64,000 nt of DNA from positions 63,551,361 through 63,615,360 of the forward strand of contig NW_023605194.1 of the NCBI RefSeq assembly GCF_014898055.3. Reading direction: 5' to 3'. Below the pieces are notes generated by a model. That model had not been told where the DNA came from and ran no database searches. It was given only the letters and a program-made list of their open reading frames with translations. The position numbers and the translations under genes are program-made. The stretch comes from Talpa occidentalis (taxonomy: Eukaryota > Chordata > Mammalia > Eulipotyphla > Talpidae). This document shows, piece after piece, positions 58,561-64,000 of the stretch. Within the stretch, counting starts at the first letter, position 1. The number at the start of each line of letters is the position of its first letter.

Positions 58561-60050
58561 CCTGGGGGTGGCAGACGAAAGGGTGGAAGGCAGGGCTCTA
58601 GGGGCAGGTCCTGACCTGGGTGGGTTTGTCTGCAAGGGAGGCACCCCACAAGGAGATCAGCTAGACCCCAGTGTGCCTTGACCAATCACGAGTGCCATCA
58701 ACTCCAGGAAATTAAGGCTGTTTGTTTTCTGCAATTCTTCTTAGGAATCTCCCTGTCCTTGGGACAGTCATAGTGTGTAAGTGGCCTGAAGTGAAACTGC
58801 TGCACTGAGGCTCCTTAAAATGCTCTGAGAGCTGCTGAGTGAGGGATATTCCCCATCAGCAGGACCCCTCAGCTGTCCTTCCTCAGCTTCTTTCCGGAGA
58901 AATCCAAGGATCTGACCTTCCCCAAGCCCCTTGTGTTCAGATCTGAACACGATCTGTATTTGAAGAAGGCCGCAAGGTAGCTGGCAAAGCTCTTGAGGAC
59001 CCAGACACTGCTGGAAGGGAGTCTCAGTACAGCCCCATTGCTGTGCTGAAGACCCCAACACAGCCTGGCATCCAGGCTGCCCCTGCTTGGCTCATCCCAG
59101 TTTGCCCTCATGGGGCAGGTCATTGAGACCTGAGTACCCAGCTCAGGGCCTGTGGGCTTCCCCTTCCCAGTGGGGTGTGGGAACCGTGTCCAAATGGTCT
59201 AAATGTCCTTTCACTGTGGCTTAGGCCTTTGGGAAACTGCCCTTTATAGCTGCTGTCTAAGCTTGAGGACAGCACCTTACCAGCAGGCCAGGATTGGAGG
59301 AAAGGGGGGATGACCCTGCTGCTGTGCAGAGTGCAGGCCTGGAGGGGTCTTAGAAACCAAGACTTGAGCTCATCTCACTGAAGCAGCCACAGTGGCCAGA
59401 GGAGAAGGGATTTCAGGGAACCTGGATGTTAGCCCTGAGCCAGCCAAACTCAAAGACTCTGACTCCTCACCCAGGTTCCCACCACTGTGCCTTCTACCTC
59501 AGCTGCTGGTACCTCACTCACCCACAACTCAAAGCCAAAGCTGGGGTGAGGGGTGAACTTGAGGAAGACTCAGGGCCCAGGCTACCCTGCTCCCAGGGCT
59601 GGGCAGGTGACATCTCCAAGCATGTGGCAGTGAGCCGAAAGGTATAATTAACTCTCCCCACGGGTGGCCCTAACAATCTCCAGTTAGACAGGGACCCCAC
59701 ATTGTGAGCTTACAGTTACAAGTCCATGGTACTATGCTAAATTGGGTCAGGGGTAGACAGGAAGGTGTCAAGAGTCAAATTTAACTTGAGGGCATCAGGT
59801 TTATGGGTGCTCTGTAGACCCTTCAGGAGCCTGGACAAGGCCTGTTTAGAGACATATCCAGCCCTAGTGCCGTGGTATCATGAACAATTGGCCCAATCTC
59901 CTCTACTGTGGGCAATGCCAGCTCCTGACTCAGATTCTGAGAAGAAATTTGCTCAGGAGATTAGCTGGAATACTGCAGCTTAGCCCTTACCGTCCATGCA
60001 CTCAAGGGCAGTTCGCCCACCTCGAACCTCGATTTTCTCCTCTGCAATAG
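58561..60050. other. No gene seen; MIR-like end at 60000-60060
   Basis: Short frames only. 'cctcgattttctcctctgca' at 60020-60045 resembles the MIR tail ('cctcagtttcctcatctgta') and may be a MIR remnant just upstream of the candidate exon. Confidence 0.4.
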
Positions 60051-60115
60051 GAATGCCCGGGGTCACCGGGAGAGTGAACTTGGAGAGGTGCAGCAAGTGC
60101 CCAGTTGCATTACAG

Positions 60116-60293
60116 GGAGGTCTTCCGGCTGGTCCAAGCCTTGGGGTGCCGGGCCTACCAGGAGCTGCAGAACCCCAGCCTGAGAGCCCCTGCCTGGCGC
60201 TCCCAAGTCAATACCCGGACTCCAGGAAAAGGGAGGGTCAGCAAAACTGGCAGTGCTACCCTTGCCGAGAGGCGGCAGAAACTGTCCCGGGAG
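60116..60293 (+). CDS. Candidate penultimate coding exon of an unrecognised gene
   Basis: What is seen: an AG at 60114-60115 (GCATTACAG), then a frame open from 60078 through 60293 that ends at a strong donor, GAG|GTAAGC. It reads VFRLVQALGCRAYQELQNPS, then a basic low-complexity middle, and ends LAERRQKLSRE. The frame closes on codon phase 0, so the next exon can begin a new codon. The upstream acceptor is weak (poor pyrimidine tract) and the frame has an in-frame stop at 60075-60077, so the exon, if real, must start after that point. No family is recognised and no start codon lies in this piece. The neighbour to the right (60516-60569) continues it in phase. The alternative is a chance frame in GC-rich DNA. 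I would call it no better than one in three. Confidence 0.3.
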
Positions 60294-60393
60294 GTAAGCA
60301 GCGGCCATAAATGTAAAAAGGAAAGTCCAGCAAGACAAACTAATGGTCCTTCAGCGGGAGAGGCAGACAGCTGGGATTCACAGGCCAGCTTCC

Positions 60394-60429
60394 AGATCAA
60401 TACTTGTGTGCTGATTTGCTGAAGAGGCT
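60394..60429 (+). repeat. 36-bp diverged duplicate of the candidate last exon start
   Basis: The words agatcaatactt, tgctgatttgct and aagaggct here recur at 60514-60550 as agatcaataatt, tgctgatttgct and aaaaggct, 120 bp apart. Both copies are preceded by a pyrimidine-then-AG context (gccagcttccag here, ttttttcttacag there). This copy is one base shorter and its frame hits a stop quickly, so as an exon it would be dead. Confidence 0.8.
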
Positions 60430-60515
60430 TTTATGAAGTTTAAGCAGAGTTCATTGTTAAATACTCTTATGTACAAAGGATGTGGGCGGCCGTATTAATT
60501 CCTTTTTTCTTACAG

Positions 60516-60569
60516 ATCAATAATTACATTGCTGATTTGCTTAAAAGGCTCAGGTCGAGGCAGGGGTGA
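60516..60569 (+). CDS. Candidate terminal coding exon, 17 codons plus stop
   Basis: What is seen: an excellent acceptor, a pyrimidine run and TTACAG ending at 60515. Joined in phase 0 to the donor at 60293, it reads INNYIADLLKRLRSRQG and then TGA (60567-60569). The join makes ...RRQKLSRE|INNYIADLL..., a continuous basic amphipathic helix-like tail. The putative intron is 222 bp. What is missing: a nearby AATAAA signal, any recognised family, and upstream exons. An alternative explanation is a conserved regulatory element whose repeated 36-bp word merely mimics splice sites. Confidence 0.3.
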   Translation: MNNYIADLLKRLRSRQG

Positions 60570-60851
60570 GGGAAGTGAGCCTCACTGCTCCAAGGAGCGG
60601 GGCTGAAGGTCCAGGAAGACCACGCAGTGCTTGACAAAAATCACCAGGGTCCAGGAGAGGCTGGCCGACAAAGGGACGTGTGGCAAGTTGACTGGCCTTG
60701 AGACAGCCAGTTCAGGTCACCCCCGATCCCCAAGCTTCCCTCTAACTCAGTTCTCCTCTTTCCTTCTTGAAGCCCTTCACTTGGGGCTAAGGGGATGGTG
60801 AGGTCCTAGTTTCCTCTGTAGGCATTGGCTGTCCCCAACCCAGTCTCGGGG

Positions 60852-60901
60852 ACTGTCCTGGCCTTTGCCATTCTTAACTGTCCTGGCCTTTGCCATTCTT
60901 G
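60852..60901. repeat. Tandem duplication, 25-bp unit x2
   Basis: actgtcctggcctttgccat plus tctta/tcttg is repeated head to tail without mismatch except the last base. A partial third start follows (actgtcatg). Confidence 0.97.
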
Positions 60902-61244
60902 ACTGTCATGCAGCCCACTTCAAAAGAGCTCCAGGTGAGCCAGGAAAGAAAGGAGCAGGTGGAGAAGCCCAAAGGGGCTGAGGCCTGCAGAGGAGTTGGT
61001 TGCACATTCTCAAAAGGAACCACCAGGGATCCAGGAATCTGTGCCCCAAGCAGGTGTCACACTTGGACTGGGAACAAGACCACTTGCGGGGAAAGAAGGC
61101 CAGGCAAGCCCAACAGGGCGTATCTCCTCTTGACTGTTGGCCTGACCTTGATATTTGATGGCATGGAACCAAAGGGGTATGGCTGGTGTCTCAGTGTGTG
61201 TCTTCTAACGATGGCCTAGCTTGCTGCTGACTACCAATAATCTT

Positions 61245-61306
61245 GACTTTATTATGGCCAGGACTTTATTATGGCCAGGACTTTATTATGACTTTTTCAT
61301 GGCCAG
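61245..61306. repeat. Tandem array, 17-bp unit, about 3.6 copies
   Basis: gactttattatggccag occurs perfectly at 61245-61261 and 61262-61278. A third copy starts at 61279 and is cut at ATG, followed by a degenerate copy (actttttcatggccag). Confidence 0.97.
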
Positions 61307-62519
61307 GAACTGGGTGGTCTACACAATAACCCTGTGGGGCGACGGGTGATCAAGCTAGGGGCTGCTCCTTCCTGTCTCTGAAATAGGGTCTGAGACAGGG
61401 ACCACTTGAAAAATTGGAGGAGGTTCAACTGGAAGACCCTGGTCATTTCACTTTATCCATACTCAGAAGCCACAATGCATATTTGAAAAAGAAAAAGAAA
61501 AAGGTAGTGTGGCAAGAGCCATCAATTAACTTTTCTTGCCTGGATGGGCAAGAGTTTTTCTATGTAGGTTGGGGATTATCTTATCTGTTGATGGCTGTAT
61601 AGAGATACTACATGGTGAAGAGTGCCTACAGTTGATTAATAATGTCTGCCATGGATATGGCAGGGGCAGTGGTGGTACATACATCAAAAATGTTCAGACT
61701 CAAATGGATGACAGAATCTACAACCTCTTGAAATAAGTGTCCTGGCTGAAGGGGAACTCCTAGGATCTCAGCCTCATTTTGCACATGTACACAGGTGCAC
61801 AGATGCTGTTGGGAAGCCATTATGAATTCCATTGAATCTAATAGCCTGGTCAGGAAATGGAAAGTTATATTACAGATCATTAAGTGGGTAAAGGAATTTG
61901 ACAACCTTTGATCCGAGTTGGGAAAATAGATGACATGAATTAATTCACTGGCTTGTGGAGTCATCCTTCAAACTACAGTGACAGGCAGGGAGTTCACCCC
62001 TCCTGGGACTGATTCCAGGGAAAACGTGCAGAAACTCTCCTGGGAGTAGTGGACTTGGATGTGCTGAGAGGCAGCAGGTCTCTTAGGGGCCCCGCCTCCA
62101 GGCTGCCCTTCACCTGCTCCAGTCAAAGATACAGATACTGCTCTGAGATATCCATGAACAGGGAATGTCCACTGAGCAGGAAACCACTTTCAGGGACAAT
62201 ACATGCACTAAATATCTCTGTGTACTAGGTCTGTGGGTGGTGCCCAGGTCCTGTCACAGCCTTTGGAGGTCCCCAAGGTACTTGCTATACGTTGGTGTTG
62301 CACTGACATGTCTCAGGAACAGGGGCCTGGCCGGGAAATGTCTTGTCAGGCTCATAGATCCAATGTCCAATTAGGCACTTCCCCTTGGATGTGCAGTCAA
62401 TACCCAAAAATCTCCTGTCCTGCTCTCCTACCCGACATGGTCCTCTCTCTTCCCCACCCCAGCTGATGTCCTTCCACTTCAACTAAGTTCTGGTGTTTCC
62501 TGCTCCCACCCCACCCCCA

Positions 62520-62930
62520 GGCCCCATCTTCTAGCAAATCCCCTGACCCCTTACTCAATTCCTATACCATCCTATACCTATATTGTGCCCACTTGCCCTG
62601 TGGTCTATTCTCTCCCAGGAATTACAGTGGTTCTTCTGAGACATAAGTCAGAACCCTGCAGTGGCAATCCCTTCACCCCAACTTCTTCATTCTTACCCTG
62701 CCTCTTTGGGACTCCCTCTGACCTGCTGGCCCCCTCTCATCTCTAATCTCAGAGTCACCCCCCCAAGCCAGGGCCTTGGCTCTGGTGCCCCATGTGGCAC
62801 TTGAATGATACTTGTATCTGCAGCCCTTTGGGCAGAATTCTTAATTGTTTTGTCACTGCTGTGTCCCAGGGCCCAAAACCAGGCTTGACATATAGAGGGT
62901 CCTTAAGCATATTTTTGAATGAAGAAGGAG
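62520..62930 (+). mobile_element. L2 LINE 3' end, sense
   Basis: 'ttttgtcactgctgtgtccc' at 62848-62867, 'aggcttgacatatagagggt' and 'ccttaagcatatttttgaat' with 'gaagaagg' are the L2 3' terminus ('...cactgctgtatccc...ggcacatagtaggtgctcaataaatatttgttgaatgaa'). Confidence 0.7.
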
Positions 62931-63444
62931 CCCGGGCAAGCTGGGCAGTTGCAGCGGCAGGCGTTAGCCCACAGGCTGCCAGGGGCTGTGTTCTGACGCC
63001 AAGTTCCCGATTCTTTCCATCCCCGAGCAACCCCTAGTGCCGATGAGGAACAGCTAGGGGATCAGGAACTTCTGCAGATTGTGGCCACTGCTGGGATTGT
63101 GGGCCCAAGGGAACAGATGTCCCAGCAGAATCCTTCCTGAGGGAAGAGGGGATGTTACCTGGGAAGGCAGGACCTGGGGAAGGCCATCCACCCCAACAGA
63201 GCAGCAGGTGGGAGGTATGAAGGACCCAGGCCCTCACAGGATGCTGCCCAATGTGGGCATGACTGGGCCTGAGGCAGCATGCAGGGAGTGCCACAGCGGG
63301 GCCCCACGGCAGGAGGGAGCCAGTCACAGCATTATAGAGCCCCAACATCTCTTGAAATGCAGTGAAAAATTTTAAGCAGAGGTTGGGGGGTTATAGGGTG
63401 GAAGGTTAAGGATGGAGGAGGGTTTGAAAATCTCATTTTTGCAT
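62931..63444. other. No gene seen
   Basis: GC-rich. The frames on both strands at 63034-63375 oppose each other and match nothing known. Confidence 0.45.
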
Positions 63445-63708
63445 TTTTAAAAAAGATTTATTTATTTAAGCATACAAGAACTGGGGTACAGGCCAGAGGT
63501 ATAGGGGGGTGAGAGGATTCACCAGAGACAGAGTGGGGAACAGAATAGGCGGAATGACTGAAGTACACTGCTGAGGGGAGCAGTGGGTGAGCCAGAAGTC
63601 TGCTGTGCCGTGTGGGTAGCTCCCTGGGCAGGGATCGAACTCATGCTGTAGTGGCTGCAGATAGCTTCATAGGCTGTGTCTTAACCTCTTGTGCCACCAG
63701 GGAGGCCC
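63445..63708 (-). mobile_element. tRNA-derived SINE (Rhin-1-like), older subtype
   Basis: Head GGGCCTCCCTGGTGGCACAA is at 63708 and tail at 63445-63475, with the 'gggagctacccacacgg' middle version. The target repeat is tctcatttttgca near 63431-63443 and cctcgtttttgca at 63709-63721. Confidence 0.85.
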
Positions 63709-64000
63709 CCTCGTTTTTGCAGTTAGAATGTTAAGCTGGTGGTGAGTGCAGGACAGATTGGAGGGAGAGAGAATGTAGGGAGAACAGGACAGGCAGAGGC
63801 TGTGCCACCATCAGGCAGGAAGTGGGAGTCAGCCAAAGAGAGCGGGGGTAGGGAGAACACATGTCAATTTCTAGTGGGTTCCTACCTTCCCCACTCACCA
63901 GTTCTGGACATTTCCTATCCTCAATATTCTCAACTATAAAATGGGCTAACAATGGGACTCTCTCAAGGGCAGGCTAAGGTTCAATGCAACCGGTATGCAG
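63709..64000. other. No gene seen
   Basis: End of the window. 'tttcctatcctcaatattct' and 'caactataaaatgggctaac' at 63912-63952 look like the tail of a sense MIR that continues beyond the window. Confidence 0.5.

Larger units (their letters stand above)
60570..62519. other. Single-copy-looking DNA, no confirmed gene
   Basis: Contains two small tandem arrays (60852-60901 and 61245-61306). The frame 61414-61602 contains a lysine run from an AAAAAG repeat. The region 61500-61970 is AT-richer, with no repeat I can name and no coding signature. Confidence 0.4.

Noticed and set aside
58095..58685. 196-codon minus-strand open frame, the longest in the window
   Set aside because: GC-rich DNA with few stops, no domain, no splice-site boundaries, and it crosses the motif-rich noncoding patch. 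Treated as a chance frame.
59765..59983. 72-codon plus frame ending just before the candidate exons (reads ETYPALVPWYHEQL)
   Set aside because: Looked tempting as an upstream exon, but has no good donor before its stop and cannot be joined in phase to 60116 with visible splice sites.
60890..60935. Small exon-like piece bounded by TGCAG and CCAG|GTGAGC
   Set aside because: Only about 24 bp between the sites, weak acceptor inside a recent tandem duplication; no continuation found.

Overview
The window is mammalian nuclear DNA with no intact protein-coding gene that I can recognise. Identity comes from its interspersed repeats. Ancient mammalian families are all present: MIR, L2, old L1 and MaLR/ERVL-type LTRs. 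On top of them sits a young lineage-specific layer of ten copies of one tRNA-headed SINE (about 265-300 bp) and several 5'-truncated L1s. The SINE head (GGCCTCCCTGGTGGCGCAG..., ending in an A/T-rich tail after TGTATCCCAGTTCTTGTAT) is what I remember of the Rhin-1-type SINEs of horseshoe-bat-like (rhinolophoid) bats. That makes such a bat my best guess, but it rests on memory of the family and was not checked.

Layout. 1-13000 is AT-rich and repeat-dense. A long old L1 on the minus strand (about 3530-10680) has been broken by six SINEs and one younger L1 (8133-9858, clear target-site duplication). An L2 and two LTR remnants lie around it. 13000-33200 is GC-richer, mostly single-copy-looking DNA with a few MIR, L2, L1 and LTR pieces. 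It holds several AT-rich, repeat-free islands dense in homeodomain-type core motifs, which I flag as candidate conserved regulatory elements (15225-15745, 18595-18890, 23285-23530). 33238-41110 is a second old minus-strand L1. It contains an old DNA-transposon remnant, a SINE, an internally deleted L1 (37611-39070) and a complete processed beta-actin pseudogene (39118-40824). 41110-53100 mixes LTRs, MIR, L1 and long microsatellites. 53100-64000 is GC-rich single-copy-looking DNA, with an L2 and one SINE at the end.

The only place where I see gene-like splicing logic is 60116-60569. An open segment ends at a strong donor (GAG|GTAAGC). A 222-bp gap follows, then an excellent acceptor (TTTTTTCTTACAG) whose in-phase continuation encodes a short amphipathic basic tail and a stop. 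A decayed second copy of the acceptor and exon start lies inside the putative intron. I report it as a low-to-moderate-confidence candidate terminal exon pair of an unrecognised gene or transcript. All other open reading frames look like chance frames or transposon fragments. No tRNA, rRNA, CRISPR or operon features are present, as expected for this kind of DNA.
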